In this document: positions 18,254 through 28,537 of the stretch, piece after piece
Layout of the letters: each line of letters starts with the position of its first letter
Position numbering within the stretch: the first letter of the stretch is position 1
Source: Woeseiaceae bacterium
Lineage (GTDB): Bacteria; Pseudomonadota; Gammaproteobacteria; Steroidobacterales; Woeseiaceae
Direction of reading: 5' to 3'
Assembly: GCA_028822065.1 (NCBI GenBank)
Contig: JAPKEL010000013.1
Location: forward strand, 1 to 39,054
DNA: 39,054 bases
The notes under the pieces: model-generated
What the model saw: only the letters and a program-made list of their open reading frames with translations
Told to the model about the DNA's origin: nothing
Database searches by the model: none
Program-made: the position numbers and the translations under genes

Positions 18254-20179
18254 GTGAATGATTTAACTAAAAACATATTGGTGTTCGTGGTTGTAGTCGT
18301 AGTCTTAATGTCCGTATTTCAGAATCTAAATGGAATAAGCGGAGGCGGTGTTGAGCGGCAAGATTATTCAGATTTTTTAAATCAAATTCGTTCTGGACAA
18401 GTCCAGCGTGTCGAATTTCAAGGTGAGAAAATCACTTACGGTGATAGAGACCCTCTTTCTTATTATACGATTAGCCCTGAAACTGATAACAATGCATTGA
18501 TTGGTTTGATGGAAGACAATAATGTTCGTTTCACGGGTGAAGAGCCTGAAAGCCAAAGTTTACTTGGTCAGTTGCTGATTAGTTCTTTTCCCATTCTGTT
18601 ATTAATAGGGGTTTGGATATATTTCATGAGGCAAATGCAGGGCGGCGGCCGTGGCGGCGCTATGTCTTTTGGAAAAAGCAAAGCTAAATTAATTAGTGAA
18701 GATAATATAAATATTACATTTGCTGATGTAGCTGGGATTGAGGAAGCAAAGCAAGAATTATCTGAGATCGTTGATTTTCTTCGTGACCCAAGTAAGTTTC
18801 AACGTCTAGGAGGTAAGATTCCAAGAGGCGTGTTGACGGTTGGTCCTCCGGGAACAGGAAAAACATTACTAGCAAAAGCTATAGCAGGTGAGGCAAAAGT
18901 TCCTTTCTTTACTATCTCAGGGTCTGATTTTGTTGAAATGTTTGTTGGTGTTGGAGCATCTCGTGTGCGTGATATGTTTGAACAAGCTAAAAAACAAGCG
19001 CCTTGTATTATATTTATTGACGAGCTTGATGCTGTTGGTCGTCATCGTGGAGCTGGTCTTGGTGGCGGTCATGATGAGAGGGAGCAAACTCTTAATCAAA
19101 TGTTGGTTGAGATGGATGGCTTCGAGAGTAATGATGGCGTCATCGTGATTGCAGCTACAAACAGACCTGATGTATTAGATCCCGCATTACTAAGGCCGGG
19201 AAGATTTGATCGGCAAGTGGTCGTCCCGTTGCCTGACATTCTTGGTCGAGAGGCAATTTTAAAAGTTCATATGCGTAAGGTGCCTTTGGCCGATGATGTA
19301 GAACCATCTATTATAGCGAGAGGGACGCCTGGATTTTCTGGTGCTGATCTAGCAAATTTGATCAATGAAGCGGCTTTATTTGCCGCCAGAGAAAGTAAAC
19401 GTGTTGTGTCAATGGATGAATTTGAAAAAGCAAAAGATAAGATAATGATGGGTGCTGAGCGTCGTTCAATGGTGATGAGTGAAAAAGAAAAACTCAATAC
19501 AGCCTATCATGAGGCTGGTCACGCAATTGTGGGCTATATTGTCCCTGATCATGACCCGGTTCATAAAGTAACTATCATCCCAAGAGGAATGGCGCTTGGG
19601 GTTACAATGTATCTTCCAGAAGAAGATAAATACAGCATCTCAAAAGAAAAATTGGAAAGTAATATATCTTCTCTTTATGGAGGTAGGCTTGCTGAAGAGA
19701 TGACTCTAGGTCCTAATGGAGTTACAACTGGAGCATCTAATGATATTGAGAGAGCGACAGAAATTGCTAGGAATATGGTTACAAAATGGGGCCTGTCAGA
19801 TAAATTAGGGCCACTAACCTATAGCGAGGATGAAGGTGAAGTTTTTCTAGGTAGATCTGTAACGCAGCAAAAGCATGTATCCCCGGAAACAGCTAAATTG
19901 ATTGATATCGAAGTTAGAACAATTATTGATAGGAATTATCAGCGTGCGAAAGATATTCTTAAGAAACATAAAAAAGAATTGGACGCAATGGCAGATGCTT
20001 TAATGAAATATGAAACAATAGATCGACCTCAGATTATAGATATTATGGAAGGACGCGTGCCCAATCCGCCTGAAGGCTGGGAGGATAAGAATCAGAAAAA
20101 AGCACCTACTACCAAAAGTAGGAAAACAAAGAAAAAGACATCACCGCCCATAATAGGTGGCCCCGCTAGTGAGCATTAA
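18254..20179 (+). CDS. ftsH: ATP-dependent membrane zinc metalloprotease FtsH
   Basis: A 641-residue inner-membrane AAA+ protease that degrades misassembled membrane proteins and, in E. coli, sigma-32 and LpxC. Two transmembrane segments (about 8-24 and 105-124) flank a periplasmic domain. Walker A GPPGTGKT is at 197-204, Walker B IIFIDE at 252-257, an SRH region reads [11 protein letters not shown], and the zinc site HEAGH is at 419-423. The start is GTG with GGAGA 10 bases upstream; no better ATG exists. The tail is basic and proline-rich. If it also degrades sigma-32 here, it would act on the heat-shock promoters found upstream in this window (inference). Confidence 0.98.
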   Translation: MNDLTKNILVFVVVVVVLMSVFQNLNGISGGGVERQDYSDFLNQIRSGQVQRVEFQGEKITYGDRDPLSYYTISPETDNNALIGLMEDNNVRFTGEEPESQSLLGQLLISSFPILLLIGVWIYFMRQMQGGGRGGAMSFGKSKAKLISEDNINITFADVAGIEEAKQELSEIVDFLRDPSKFQRLGGKIPRGVLTVGPPGTGKTLLAKAIAGEAKVPFFTISGSDFVEMFVGVGASRVRDMFEQAKKQAPCIIFIDELDAVGRHRGAGLGGGHDEREQTLNQMLVEMDGFESNDGVIVIAATNRPDVLDPALLRPGRFDRQVVVPLPDILGREAILKVHMRKVPLADDVEPSIIARGTPGFSGADLANLINEAALFAARESKRVVSMDEFEKAKDKIMMGAERRSMVMSEKEKLNTAYHEAGHAIVGYIVPDHDPVHKVTIIPRGMALGVTMYLPEEDKYSISKEKLESNISSLYGGRLAEEMTLGPNGVTTGASNDIERATEIARNMVTKWGLSDKLGPLTYSEDEGEVFLGRSVTQQKHVSPETAKLIDIEVRTIIDRNYQRAKDILKKHKKELDAMADALMKYETIDRPQIIDIMEGRVPNPPEGWEDKNQKKAPTTKSRKTKKKTSPPIIGGPASEH

Positions 20180-20195
20180 ACTTTAGTACAAAAAA

Positions 20196-21035
20196 ATGTT
20201 CCTTAATCTAGGTCAGCGTAAAATTGACTTATCTGTCCCCAGGGTCATGGGGGTGATAAATATGACTCCCGATTCATTTTCTGATGGTAGTAAATATCAG
20301 ACTTTGGATGATGCATTATCAGTGGCCGTTAATATGGAAAGAGATGGTGCGGCAATAATTGATATTGGAGGTGAATCCACCAGACCTGGCGCTAAAGAGG
20401 TTCCAACCCAAGCACAGCTCGACCGCGTGATTCCTTTAATCGAGGCGATTAAAAAAAATTCTAACATTGTTATTTCAATTGATAGTGGTAATCCAGAAGT
20501 TATAAAGGAGGCAATTAGAAATGGCGCTGAACTTGTAAATGATGTTTATGCTCTGCAAAAACCAGGTGCCCTTGAAGTGGTAGCGCAATCAAAAAAAGCA
20601 GTATGTTTGATGCATATGCAAAATCAACCAGCAAGCATGCAAAATGATCCTGTTTATAATAAATTACCAGATGATATTTTAGATTTTTTTAGACAAAGGA
20701 TTAATGATTGTCAGAATGCTGGTATCGCTAGCGATAGAATAGTTATTGACCCTGGATTTGGTTTTGGGAAGAATATGCAGCATAATTTATTACTACTGAA
20801 GTATTTAAATGATTTCACAAAATTTAAAGCTCCGATTTGTGTAGGCTTATCACGAAAACAATTGATAGGTGATATTACCAGCAAACCTATAGAAAAAAGA
20901 TTGATTGGTGGGATAGCTGCAGCTTTATATGCAACGAGGCATGGAGCGAATATAGTTAGAACTCATGATGTTGCGGCAACTATTGACGCTTTAGAGGTTG
21001 TAAACTCGATTAACAGTGTAGATCTTTCATTGTAA
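20196..21035 (+). CDS. folP: Dihydropteroate synthase
   Basis: A 279-residue TIM-barrel enzyme that joins p-aminobenzoate to dihydropterin pyrophosphate in folate synthesis. Both DHPS signatures are present: VMGVINMTPDSFSDG near residues 17-31 and DIGGESTRPGA near 56-66. The pterin-binding DPGFGFGKN stretch and the late IVRTHDVAATIDAL segment are also present. It follows ftsH by 16 bases and precedes glmM by 20, the conserved ftsH-folP-glmM order, so all three are probably on one transcript. Confidence 0.97.
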   Translation: MFLNLGQRKIDLSVPRVMGVINMTPDSFSDGSKYQTLDDALSVAVNMERDGAAIIDIGGESTRPGAKEVPTQAQLDRVIPLIEAIKKNSNIVISIDSGNPEVIKEAIRNGAELVNDVYALQKPGALEVVAQSKKAVCLMHMQNQPASMQNDPVYNKLPDDILDFFRQRINDCQNAGIASDRIVIDPGFGFGKNMQHNLLLLKYLNDFTKFKAPICVGLSRKQLIGDITSKPIEKRLIGGIAAALYATRHGANIVRTHDVAATIDALEVVNSINSVDLSL

Positions 21036-21055
21036 AAAACAGGATTTAATAAGTT

Positions 21056-22384
21056 ATGAAATATTTTGGAACCGACGGAATAAGAGGTAAGGTAGGTCAT
21101 GATACAATGACTGCTGAGTTTGCTTTACGCATAGCTAATGCCTCAGCCCAAGTATTAGCTCCAAATGGTGGAACTGTGCTGATCGGAAAAGATACTAGAA
21201 TATCTGGTTATATGTTTGAATCAGCATTAGAAGCAGGATTTGTATCTGCCGGAATGGATGTAAAATTACTTGGTCCGATTCCAACGCCAGCTATCGCATA
21301 TCTTATAAAGAAATATCAAGCCAACCTAGGGGTCGTAATTAGTGCTTCGCATAATTCTTTTTACGATAATGGTATTAAATTCTTTAATCATCTAGGTACG
21401 AAACTGAGTGATGAAATCCAAATAAAAATTGAGGATTACCTCAATAAGCCAACTGTTACTAGAAACTCGATTGATCTTGGAAGAGCCACAATAGATTCAC
21501 TTGCAAGAGAACGTTATCAAGAATTTTGCATGTCAACTTATGATGGTGAAAATAATTTAGAGAAATTTAAGATTGTATTTGATGGAGCTAATGGCTCTGG
21601 TTATAAAGTCGGACCAAGAATCTTTAATGACCTGGACGCACAAATTCTCTCGATTGGCTGTTCACCAAATGGCAAAAATATCAATGAAAATTGCGGTACT
21701 ACGAATCCTGCACTTTTGCAGCAAACGGTCAGGGCAATCGGTGCTAATGTTGGTATAGCACTGGATGGAGATGGCGACCGTGTTATAATGGTAGATGAAA
21801 CTGGTGCATTACTAGATGGCGATCAACTCTTATATATATTGGCTCTTGATTTAAAATCTCGAGGAAAACTCACGGGTCCAGTTGTTGGCACAATCATGAG
21901 TAACATGGGTTTAGAGTTGGCGCTAAAAAAAGAAAATATTCCTTTCCTTAGAACTAAAGTTGGCGATCGTTACATTCTTGAAATGTTGCGTAAAGAGGGT
22001 GGAAATATTGGCGGCGAAACATCAGGTCATATGATATGCATGGATCATGCTGAAACGGGCGATGGCTTAATTACCGCATTACAAATACTTGCTATTATGA
22101 TACGAACAGGTAAGCCGCTCAGTGAATTAACTAAAAACCTTATAAAATTCCCACAAATAACTGAAAATATTAATAATAAAAATAATTTTGATGTTGAGAA
22201 ATCGAAAGAAATTATGTCAGTTATCGATGAAGCAAAGAAGCAGTTAATGGACAGTGGTAGGATAATTCTCAGATCGTCGGGGACTGAGCCACTAGTCCGG
22301 ATTACGGTAGAAGGTGAGGATTATAAATATGTGTCCCAACTTACTAAACAACTGGCTAGTAAAGTAAGCTCTATTATTAGTTGA
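21056..22384 (+). CDS. glmM: Phosphoglucosamine mutase
   Basis: A 442-residue enzyme that converts glucosamine-6-phosphate to glucosamine-1-phosphate for peptidoglycan and LPS precursors. The start KYFGTDGIRG is typical. The phosphorylated serine is Ser98 in SASHN; the next residue is Ser101 where the usual motif has Pro (SASHNP), a small deviation at the active site. The metal loop ALDGDGDRVIMVD, the sugar loop GGETSGH and the phosphate loop RSSGTEPLVR are intact. The length is normal. The stop codon lies inside a small hairpin. Confidence 0.97.
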   Translation: MKYFGTDGIRGKVGHDTMTAEFALRIANASAQVLAPNGGTVLIGKDTRISGYMFESALEAGFVSAGMDVKLLGPIPTPAIAYLIKKYQANLGVVISASHNSFYDNGIKFFNHLGTKLSDEIQIKIEDYLNKPTVTRNSIDLGRATIDSLARERYQEFCMSTYDGENNLEKFKIVFDGANGSGYKVGPRIFNDLDAQILSIGCSPNGKNINENCGTTNPALLQQTVRAIGANVGIALDGDGDRVIMVDETGALLDGDQLLYILALDLKSRGKLTGPVVGTIMSNMGLELALKKENIPFLRTKVGDRYILEMLRKEGGNIGGETSGHMICMDHAETGDGLITALQILAIMIRTGKPLSELTKNLIKFPQITENINNKNNFDVEKSKEIMSVIDEAKKQLMDSGRIILRSSGTEPLVRITVEGEDYKYVSQLTKQLASKVSSIIS

Positions 22385-22399
22385 GTGCTTTTACTCAAC
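22380..22399 (+). repeat. Small hairpin over the glmM stop codon
   Basis: GTTGAGT, a 6-base loop GCTTTT, and ACTCAAC. The 7-bp stem is perfect, but no T run follows, so it is not a standard terminator; it may protect or separate the transcript before tpiA. Confidence 0.35.
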
Positions 22400-22403
22400 G
22401 GAA

Positions 22404-22432
22404 TTGCTTTGGGTTTATTTGCTCTGTATCCT
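22404..22432 (+). promoter_or_regulatory. Possible sigma-70 promoter of tpiA
   Basis: TTGCTT (22404-22409), a 17-base spacer, then TATCCT (22427-22432). Matches are moderate (3/6 and 4/6), the spacing is ideal, and it lies about 40 bases before the tpiA ATG. Called by eye. Confidence 0.3.
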
Positions 22433-22470
22433 TGCCATCTTTTCTACTGATTTTTTAGAGGTTTTTTGTT

Positions 22471-23223
22471 ATGCGTAACCTGATGGTTGCTGGAAATTGG
22501 AAAATGAATGGTGATTCAACCATGACATCTGAATTGGTTGATGAAATTGCTGCAGGTTATGTTGGCTCTGATTCTTGTGAATTGTTGATCTGTCCTCCTT
22601 TTCCTCTTTTAGGTCTCGCTGCAAATAAAATTCAAGGAACTTCCATATTTCTTGGAGCGCAAAATCTTTCTGAATATAATTCAGGAGCTTATACCGGTGA
22701 GGTTTCAGCGCTTATGCTCACTGATGCTGGATGTCAATACGTCATTATTGGTCATTCCGAGAGAAGAGCTATTATGCGCGAAACTAATGAGATGATACGC
22801 AAGAAATTTTATGCTGCGATAGATAATAATTTAATACCAATTTTATGTGTCGGTGAAACATTAGAACAAAAAGAGCAACAGCTAACTATGGAGATTATTG
22901 AGCAGCAGCTAAAATCTGTGATTGGTGATAATGCTGCATCATTGACTAATGCAGTAATTGCATATGAGCCAGTTTGGGCTATTGGAACGGGCCTTACTGC
23001 AACGCCTGAAGAGGCACAAAGTATCCATCATTTTATAAGAGGTATAATTTCATCGATTTCTCAAGAAATAGCAGATAATATTCAGATTCTCTATGGTGGA
23101 AGTGTTAATGGAGGCAATGCTAAAGGTCTTTTTTCAATGCCAGATATAGATGGCGGGTTGATTGGAGGAGCGTCATTGACTGCAAGTGATTTTTTATCGA
23201 TTGTTAAAGCAACAAATAAATAG
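22471..23223 (+). CDS. tpiA: Triose-phosphate isomerase
   Basis: A 250-residue TIM-barrel enzyme interconverting dihydroxyacetone phosphate and glyceraldehyde-3-phosphate. Catalytic residues are all in place: Lys11 in NWKMNG, His95 in GHSERR and Glu166 in AYEPVWAIGTG. The phosphate-binding YGGSVNGGN loop and the GLIGGASL end are typical. GAGG lies 9 bases before the ATG. It is followed by secG after 8 bases; tpiA-secG is a widespread pair. Confidence 0.98.
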   Translation: MRNLMVAGNWKMNGDSTMTSELVDEIAAGYVGSDSCELLICPPFPLLGLAANKIQGTSIFLGAQNLSEYNSGAYTGEVSALMLTDAGCQYVIIGHSERRAIMRETNEMIRKKFYAAIDNNLIPILCVGETLEQKEQQLTMEIIEQQLKSVIGDNAASLTNAVIAYEPVWAIGTGLTATPEEAQSIHHFIRGIISSISQEIADNIQILYGGSVNGGNAKGLFSMPDIDGGLIGGASLTASDFLSIVKATNK

Positions 23224-23231
23224 GTTTTCTT

Positions 23232-23636
23232 ATGAGTACAATCCAGACAATAGTTTTAATTACCCATACAGTGATTGCATTGTTAATCATAATTCTTGTG
23301 CTTCTCCAAAGAGGAAAAGGTGCTGACGCGGGAGCTGCATTTGGTTCTGGCGCATCTTCCACGGTGTTTGGATCCCAAGGATCATCAAACTTCTTTTCAA
23401 GAAGTACAGCCGTATTAGCAGCAGCATTTTTTGTGTCTAGCTTATCTCTAGCTTACTTAAGTAGTCAGCAGGCAGATGCACCAGATAGTCTAATTGAGAA
23501 CATTGCTAATATTGATGTAGAAGAAAATTCAGCAGCGATTGACATAATTGCTCCTGAGATGACAGATGGTAATTCATCAATGGAGGTTATGCCTTCTATT
23601 GATACCTCTGATCTATCACCTGAATCCGAGCAATAG
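23232..23636 (+). CDS. secG: Protein-export membrane protein SecG
   Basis: A 134-residue small subunit of the SecYEG translocon. Two transmembrane helices (about 5-23 and 55-73) flank the conserved loop LLQRGKGADAGAAFGSGASSTVFGSQG. The last 55 or so residues form an acidic, Ser-rich tail of low complexity, the variable part in this family. The tRNA-Leu gene follows after 35 bases, as in Pseudomonas and E. coli relatives. Confidence 0.96.
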   Translation: MSTIQTIVLITHTVIALLIIILVLLQRGKGADAGAAFGSGASSTVFGSQGSSNFFSRSTAVLAAAFFVSSLSLAYLSSQQADAPDSLIENIANIDVEENSAAIDIIAPEMTDGNSSMEVMPSIDTSDLSPESEQ

Positions 23637-23671
23637 CAGTTTTTCATAAGTTAAATTAAAAATCTAAATCA

Positions 23672-23756
23672 GCCGATGTGGTGGAATTGGTAGACACGCT
23701 GTCTTGAGGGGGCAGTAGCGAGAGCTGTGCCGGTTCGAGTCCGGCCATCGGCACCA
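23672..23756 (+). tRNA. tRNA-Leu (anticodon GAG)
   Basis: An 85-base class II tRNA with encoded CCA. The acceptor stem GCCGATG pairs with CATCGGC; the D arm is GTGGAATTGGTAGACAC; the anticodon stem is CTGTC/GGCAG with loop TTGAGGG (anticodon GAG, reading CUC and CUU); there is a long variable arm; and the T arm is GCCGG-TTCGAGT-CCGGC. It lies directly after secG, a conserved site for tRNA-Leu. Confidence 0.97.
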
Positions 23757-23878
23757 TTGATTAGTGTCTCAAAATATACAAAGAATTGTGAATTTAATAA
23801 TACTTTTTTGCACTTTAATTTTATTAAAAAAAATAATACAATTCATTCTTAAAAGACTGTTATATCGCCCCTGCAGAC

Positions 23879-23887
23879 TGGTATAAT
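23879..23887 (+). promoter_or_regulatory. Extended -10 promoter of the nuo operon
   Basis: TGGTATAAT: a perfect TATAAT at 23882-23887 preceded by TGn, which can replace a good -35 box (none is seen 16-18 bases upstream). It sits 33 bases before the nuoA ATG in the otherwise empty, AT-rich gap after tRNA-Leu. Confidence 0.6.
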
Positions 23888-23920
23888 ACATATATAAATA
23901 ATAAGGTGCGTGCTCTAAAA

Positions 23921-24277
23921 ATGCTGCAAAACTATCTACCAGTTTTTATTTTCTTAGCAGTGGCAACTGCTATTGGACTTGTTCTTCTTGGGCTTGGTTT
24001 CCTTTTTGGGAGCGGCAGCAAAGATAAAGAAAAATTATCGCCTTATGAATGTGGTTTCGAACCGTTTGAAGATTCTAGAATGAAATTTGATGTTCGTTAT
24101 TATTTGGTTGCTATTCTCTTTATTATATTTGACCTAGAAACTGCTTTTTTGATTCCTTGGGCAGTATCTTTGGATGTAGTAGGTGGTTTTGGTTTGATTG
24201 CAATGGCTATATTTTTAGTTATCTTAGTAGTTGGATTTATTTATGAGTGGAAGAAAGGGGCGCTTGAATGGGATTAG
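23921..24277 (+). CDS. nuoA: NADH-quinone oxidoreductase subunit A
   Basis: A 118-residue membrane subunit of respiratory complex I with three transmembrane helices, placed where the membrane and peripheral arms meet. The conserved loop [20 protein letters not shown] and the [19 protein letters not shown] helix identify it. I chose the ATG at 23921, giving MLQNYLP as in relatives, with AAGGTG about 11 bases upstream; a GTG at 23906 in frame would add five residues. It is first in a gap-free 14-gene operon and overlaps nuoB by 10 bases. Confidence 0.96.
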   Translation: MLQNYLPVFIFLAVATAIGLVLLGLGFLFGSGSKDKEKLSPYECGFEPFEDSRMKFDVRYYLVAILFIIFDLETAFLIPWAVSLDVVGGFGLIAMAIFLVILVVGFIYEWKKGALEWD

Positions 24278-24795
24278 TAAAATCGGGTAAATTGACTGCA
24301 CCTCAAAATGACATACTCTCGAATAATGATGATTTCCAAAAGAAAGGATTCATGGTAACGAGCGTTGATGCGTTAGTTAATTGGGCCAGAACAGGCTCGA
24401 TGTGGCCAATGACTTTTGGCTTGGCGTGTTGTGCTGTTGAAATGATGCATGCAGGGGCGGCAAGATATGATTTAGATCGATTTGGTATTATCTTTAGACC
24501 GAGCCCACGTCAGTCAGACGTCATGATAGTGGCAGGGACATTAGTTAATAAGATGGCGCCGGCTTTAAGAAAAGTATACGACCAGATGCCAGAGCCTAGA
24601 TGGGTTGTCTCAATGGGGTCATGTGCAAATGGGGGCGGTTATTATCATTATTCTTATTCAGTGGTTAGAGGGTGCGATCGAATAGTACCAGTAGATGTGT
24701 ATGTACCCGGGTGTCCACCCACCGCCGAAGCGTTGCTTTACGGACTGATTCAGCTGCAGAAAAAAATCCATAAAACTTCCACAATCTCTAGATAG
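24268..24795 (+). CDS. nuoB: NADH-quinone oxidoreductase subunit B
   Basis: A 175-residue peripheral subunit that carries cluster N2, the last iron-sulfur centre before quinone. The four ligands are visible: Cys54 and Cys55 in [10 protein letters not shown], Cys119 in [11 protein letters not shown] and Cys149 in [11 protein letters not shown]. The [15 protein letters not shown] segment is typical. It overlaps nuoA by 10 bases and is followed by nuoC after 11. Confidence 0.98.
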   Translation: MGLVKSGKLTAPQNDILSNNDDFQKKGFMVTSVDALVNWARTGSMWPMTFGLACCAVEMMHAGAARYDLDRFGIIFRPSPRQSDVMIVAGTLVNKMAPALRKVYDQMPEPRWVVSMGSCANGGGYYHYSYSVVRGCDRIVPVDVYVPGCPPTAEALLYGLIQLQKKIHKTSTISR

Positions 24796-24806
24796 AAGTT
24801 TAGTTT

Positions 24807-25508
24807 ATGAGAATTACACACGAGGAAATGAGCGCTCGGATCGATTCTTGCTTTAAGGCTAAGATGCTCCGCGTTGACTCTCAATGTAATGAATTAACTT
24901 ATGAGCTCGATCAAGAGAATTTGATTGAGATTTCAGAGCAATTACATAATCATGCTGATTTTTGCTTTACTCAATTGATTGATTTGTGTGGTATCGATTA
25001 TTTGACGTACGGTAAAGACGAATGGATCACTCAAAGTGCCACAGACAGTGGCTTTAGTCGTGGGGTTTCTCGAAAACCAGTTATCTTGGATGATGCTGAT
25101 ACCTTTGATGATAGGCGTTTTGCTGTCATTTATCATCTTCTGTCAGTAGAGCATAACATCAGGCTTAGGTTAAGAGTTTATACGGGCCTTAATAACCCGC
25201 CTATTTTACCTTCAGTGGACAGTATATGGAACTCAGCAAATTGGTTTGAACGTGAAGCTTTTGACTTATTTGGAATCCTATTTGAAGGTCATCCTGACTT
25301 GAGAAGAATACTCACCGATTATGGGTTCATAGGCCATCCATTTCGTAAGGATTTTCCATTATCTGGAAATGTCGAAGTTCGCTATGATGCTGATCAAGAA
25401 AAAGTTGTCTATCAGCCAGTATCGATTGAACCAAGAACGCTCGTTCCTCGGGTAATTCGTGACGATAATCGTTATTCCGATGATCTAAAGGATTCTACTG
25501 ATGGCTGA
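24807..25508 (+). CDS. nuoC: NADH-quinone oxidoreductase subunit C
   Basis: A 233-residue peripheral subunit (30-kDa type). The signature [20 protein letters not shown], then [20 protein letters not shown], is complete. It is a separate gene from nuoD, unlike the fused nuoCD of E. coli, so the operon has the 14-gene layout seen in alpha- and betaproteobacteria and in some gammaproteobacteria. The C-terminus overlaps the start of nuoD by 8 bases. Confidence 0.97.
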   Translation: MRITHEEMSARIDSCFKAKMLRVDSQCNELTYELDQENLIEISEQLHNHADFCFTQLIDLCGIDYLTYGKDEWITQSATDSGFSRGVSRKPVILDDADTFDDRRFAVIYHLLSVEHNIRLRLRVYTGLNNPPILPSVDSIWNSANWFEREAFDLFGILFEGHPDLRRILTDYGFIGHPFRKDFPLSGNVEVRYDADQEKVVYQPVSIEPRTLVPRVIRDDNRYSDDLKDSTDG

Positions 25509-26754
25509 AATTCAAAACTACACAATGAATTTTGGCCCACAGCATCCAGCTGCGCATGGCGTATTAAGGTTGGTATTGGAGATGAATGGTGAGGTAATTC
25601 AAAGTGCAGATCCGCATATTGGTCTTTTGCACAGAGGTACTGAAAAGTTAGTTGAATCAAAGCCATACAATCAAAGTATTGGATACATGGATCGATTAGA
25701 TTATGTCTCAATGGTGTGCAATGAGCACGGCTATGTTTTAGCCATTGAGAAATTACTGAATCTTACCCCACCCAAACGTGCTCTTTATATTCGTGTTTTA
25801 TTTGATGAAATTACAAGAATATTGAATCATTTGATGTGGCTTGGAACTCATGGTTTGGATGTTGGTGCCATGACGATGTTTTTGTATTGCTTTAGAGAGC
25901 GCGAAGATTTGATGGATTGTTATGAGGCGGTCTCGGGAACAAGGATGCACGCGACATATTATCGCCCAGGTGGCGTGTATCGAGATCTGCCAGATACAAT
26001 GCCCAAATATGAGTCTGCAAATAATAAAAAGAAGAAAGATCTTGAACGGTTAAATTATAACCGAGAAGGATCTTTGTTGGATTTCATCGAGTCATTTACC
26101 GAGCGTTTCCCTTCTTGTGTTGATGAATATGAAACATTACTTACAGACAATCGAATTTGGAAACAACGGACGGTCAATATTGCCGTTATTTCTCCAGAGC
26201 GCGCATTGAATCTTGGGTACACTGGTCCAATGTTGAGAGGATCTGGAGTTGAATGGGATTTAAGAAAGAAACAACCATATGCAGTTTATAACGAACTAGA
26301 TTTTGATATCCCTATCGGACTTAATGGTGATTGCTATGATCGCTACCTTGTTAGGGTCGAGGAAATGAGGCAATCAAATCATATCATTAAACAATGCGTT
26401 GAATGGTTACGAGACAATCCCGGTCCTGTTATGACTGATGATAGTAAAATTGCACCACCAGACAGAATGGGGATGAAAGATGATATGGAATCTTTGATTC
26501 ATCATTTTAAACTATTTACAGAGGGTTATTGTGTTCCCGAAGGCGAGGTATACGCTGCAGTTGAGGCGCCAAAAGGTGAGTTTGGTATATATTTAGTTTC
26601 TGATGGTGCAAATAAACCATACAGAGTAAAAATTAGAGCACCGGGCTTTGCTCACTTGGCATCAATGTCAGAAATGGTTGTTGGCCATATGTTGGCGGAT
26701 GTTGTTGCGGTCATGGGGACGCAAGATATTGTTTTTGGTGAGATTGATCGATGA
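25501..26754 (+). CDS. nuoD: NADH-quinone oxidoreductase subunit D
   Basis: A 417-residue peripheral subunit (49-kDa type) that helps form the quinone pocket with NuoB. The N-terminal [19 protein letters not shown] loop includes the quinone-site His. [12 protein letters not shown], the [10 protein letters not shown] segment with the quinone-site Tyr, and the late [17 protein letters not shown] and PGFAHLASM motifs are all present. It overlaps nuoC by 8 bases and nuoE by 4 (ATGA). Confidence 0.98.
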   Translation: MAEIQNYTMNFGPQHPAAHGVLRLVLEMNGEVIQSADPHIGLLHRGTEKLVESKPYNQSIGYMDRLDYVSMVCNEHGYVLAIEKLLNLTPPKRALYIRVLFDEITRILNHLMWLGTHGLDVGAMTMFLYCFREREDLMDCYEAVSGTRMHATYYRPGGVYRDLPDTMPKYESANNKKKKDLERLNYNREGSLLDFIESFTERFPSCVDEYETLLTDNRIWKQRTVNIAVISPERALNLGYTGPMLRGSGVEWDLRKKQPYAVYNELDFDIPIGLNGDCYDRYLVRVEEMRQSNHIIKQCVEWLRDNPGPVMTDDSKIAPPDRMGMKDDMESLIHHFKLFTEGYCVPEGEVYAAVEAPKGEFGIYLVSDGANKPYRVKIRAPGFAHLASMSEMVVGHMLADVVAVMGTQDIVFGEIDR

Positions 26755-27233
26755 AGGTATTGTCAGAGAAAATTAAGAAAAAGATAGACTTATTGTGTAA
26801 ACGCTTTCCGGAAGATCGTAAAAGATCAGCCGTTATAGGTGCATTGCATCTAGTTCAGCATGAAAATGCCGGTTATCTGACAGCTGAATTGATGAATGAA
26901 GTAGCAGATCATTTGTCAATTCCAACTATGCAAGTTTATGAAGTTGCCACATTTTACTCAATGTTTAATACCAAGCCTGTAGGGCGTCATAATATCGCTA
27001 TATGCACTAATATATCTTGCATGCTCAGAGGGGCGGATGAAATCGTCAGTCATGTTGAGAAAAAATTAGGCGTAAAGATCGGTGAAAGTACAGAGGATGG
27101 CAGAATTTTTTTAAAGCGAGAAGAGGAGTGTTTGGCTGCTTGTTGCGGAGCTCCAATGATGATGGTTGGTCATCATTATTATGAAAATCTGACTATGGAT
27201 AAAATTGATAAAATTCTAGGGGATCTTAAATGA
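26751..27233 (+). CDS. nuoE: NADH-quinone oxidoreductase subunit E
   Basis: A 160-residue peripheral subunit (24-kDa type) of the NADH dehydrogenase module, with a thioredoxin-like fold and the [2Fe-2S] cluster N1a. The ligands are Cys85 and Cys90 (CTNISC) and Cys127 and Cys131 (CLAAC). The [11 protein letters not shown] segment is typical. It overlaps both neighbours by 4 bases (ATGA), supporting coupled translation. Confidence 0.97.
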   Translation: MKVLSEKIKKKIDLLCKRFPEDRKRSAVIGALHLVQHENAGYLTAELMNEVADHLSIPTMQVYEVATFYSMFNTKPVGRHNIAICTNISCMLRGADEIVSHVEKKLGVKIGESTEDGRIFLKREEECLAACCGAPMMMVGHHYYENLTMDKIDKILGDLK

Positions 27234-28537
27234 AACCCATTACTGAAAATTTAGTTTGTTTTAATACTTTTGATTCTAATGATTCATGGACATACGAAAC
27301 TTACAGAAAATTCGGAGGTTACGATGCCTGGGATAAAATATTAAAAGGTGAGCTATCTCCGGAGCAAGTAATAGAAGAAGTTAAGGCTTCCGGATTAAGA
27401 GGGCGAGGAGGGGCCGGTTTTCCTACTGGTTTGAAGTGGAGTTTTATGCCTCGTTCCGAACCAATGCAAAAATATCTTGTTTGTAACTCAGATGAGAGTG
27501 AGCCAGGCACCTGTCATGACAGAGAAATCCTTCGTAAAAATCCTCATGCGGTTATTGAGGGAATGGCAATCGCTGCTTATGCCATGGGAGCAACTGTCGC
27601 GTATAACTATATTCGTGGAGAGTTTATGGAAGAACCTGTTCCTCGCTTCGAACTCGCTGTTAAAGAAGCCTATCAAAATAAATTATTAGGCAAGGACATA
27701 CAAGGCTCAAACATTGATCTTGATCTACATACCTTTGTGGGCGCAGGGGCTTATATATGCGGTGAAGAGACGGCATTATTAGAATCTCTTGAAGGGAAGC
27801 AAGGTAAGCCAAGGTTTAAACCCCCTTTTCCTGCAAATTATGGCTTGTATGGTAAACCTACCACTATAAACAACACGCAAAGCCTAGCAAGTGTCCCGAG
27901 TATTCTAAGAAATGGCGCTGATTGGTTTAAAAATATTGGTGTCGAAAACTCTGGGGGAACAGCGCAATTTTCTGTTTCTGGACATATTGAGAAGCCAGGT
28001 AATTATGAGTTACCAATGGGAACATCGTTTAAAAATTTGCTCGAATTGTGTGGTGGCGTGTTGGGTGGCCGTAAACTAAAAGCTGTGATACCTGGTGGCT
28101 CATCTGTGCCTGTGATGCCTGCAGATATTATTCTAAATTGCTCTATGGATTATGATTCGTTGCAAAAAGCTGGCTCCTCTTTTGGAACAGGCGCAGTTAT
28201 TGTCATGGATGAATCGACCTGTATGGTTAAAGTTTTAAGAAGAATCGCCAGATTTTATATGGCCGAATCATGCGGTCAATGCACGCCATGCAGAGAAGGT
28301 ACAGGTTGGTTGTACCGAATGTTGACCAGAATTATTGATGGCCAAGGTGAAATGGAAGACTTAACTAAATTAGTAGAGGTCGCAAATAAAATTGAAGGCC
28401 ACACAATTTGCGCATTCGGCGATGCAGCTGCTTGGCCGGTACAAAGTTTTTTGAAGCATTTTCACCATGAATTTGAATATATGGTTAAAAATAAAGGTCG
28501 CAGCATAGTATCACTCGATAATGAGGTGGCTGCATGA
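27230..28537 (+). CDS. nuoF: NADH-quinone oxidoreductase subunit F
   Basis: A 435-residue subunit (51-kDa type) that binds NADH and FMN and holds cluster N3. The NADH/FMN glycine-rich loop [13 protein letters not shown] is at residues 55-67, followed by [14 protein letters not shown] and [19 protein letters not shown]. The [4Fe-4S] ligands are Cys348, Cys351, Cys354 ([12 protein letters not shown]) and Cys394 (TICAFGDA). It overlaps nuoE and nuoG by 4 bases each. Confidence 0.98.
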   Translation: MKPITENLVCFNTFDSNDSWTYETYRKFGGYDAWDKILKGELSPEQVIEEVKASGLRGRGGAGFPTGLKWSFMPRSEPMQKYLVCNSDESEPGTCHDREILRKNPHAVIEGMAIAAYAMGATVAYNYIRGEFMEEPVPRFELAVKEAYQNKLLGKDIQGSNIDLDLHTFVGAGAYICGEETALLESLEGKQGKPRFKPPFPANYGLYGKPTTINNTQSLASVPSILRNGADWFKNIGVENSGGTAQFSVSGHIEKPGNYELPMGTSFKNLLELCGGVLGGRKLKAVIPGGSSVPVMPADIILNCSMDYDSLQKAGSSFGTGAVIVMDESTCMVKVLRRIARFYMAESCGQCTPCREGTGWLYRMLTRIIDGQGEMEDLTKLVEVANKIEGHTICAFGDAAAWPVQSFLKHFHHEFEYMVKNKGRSIVSLDNEVAA

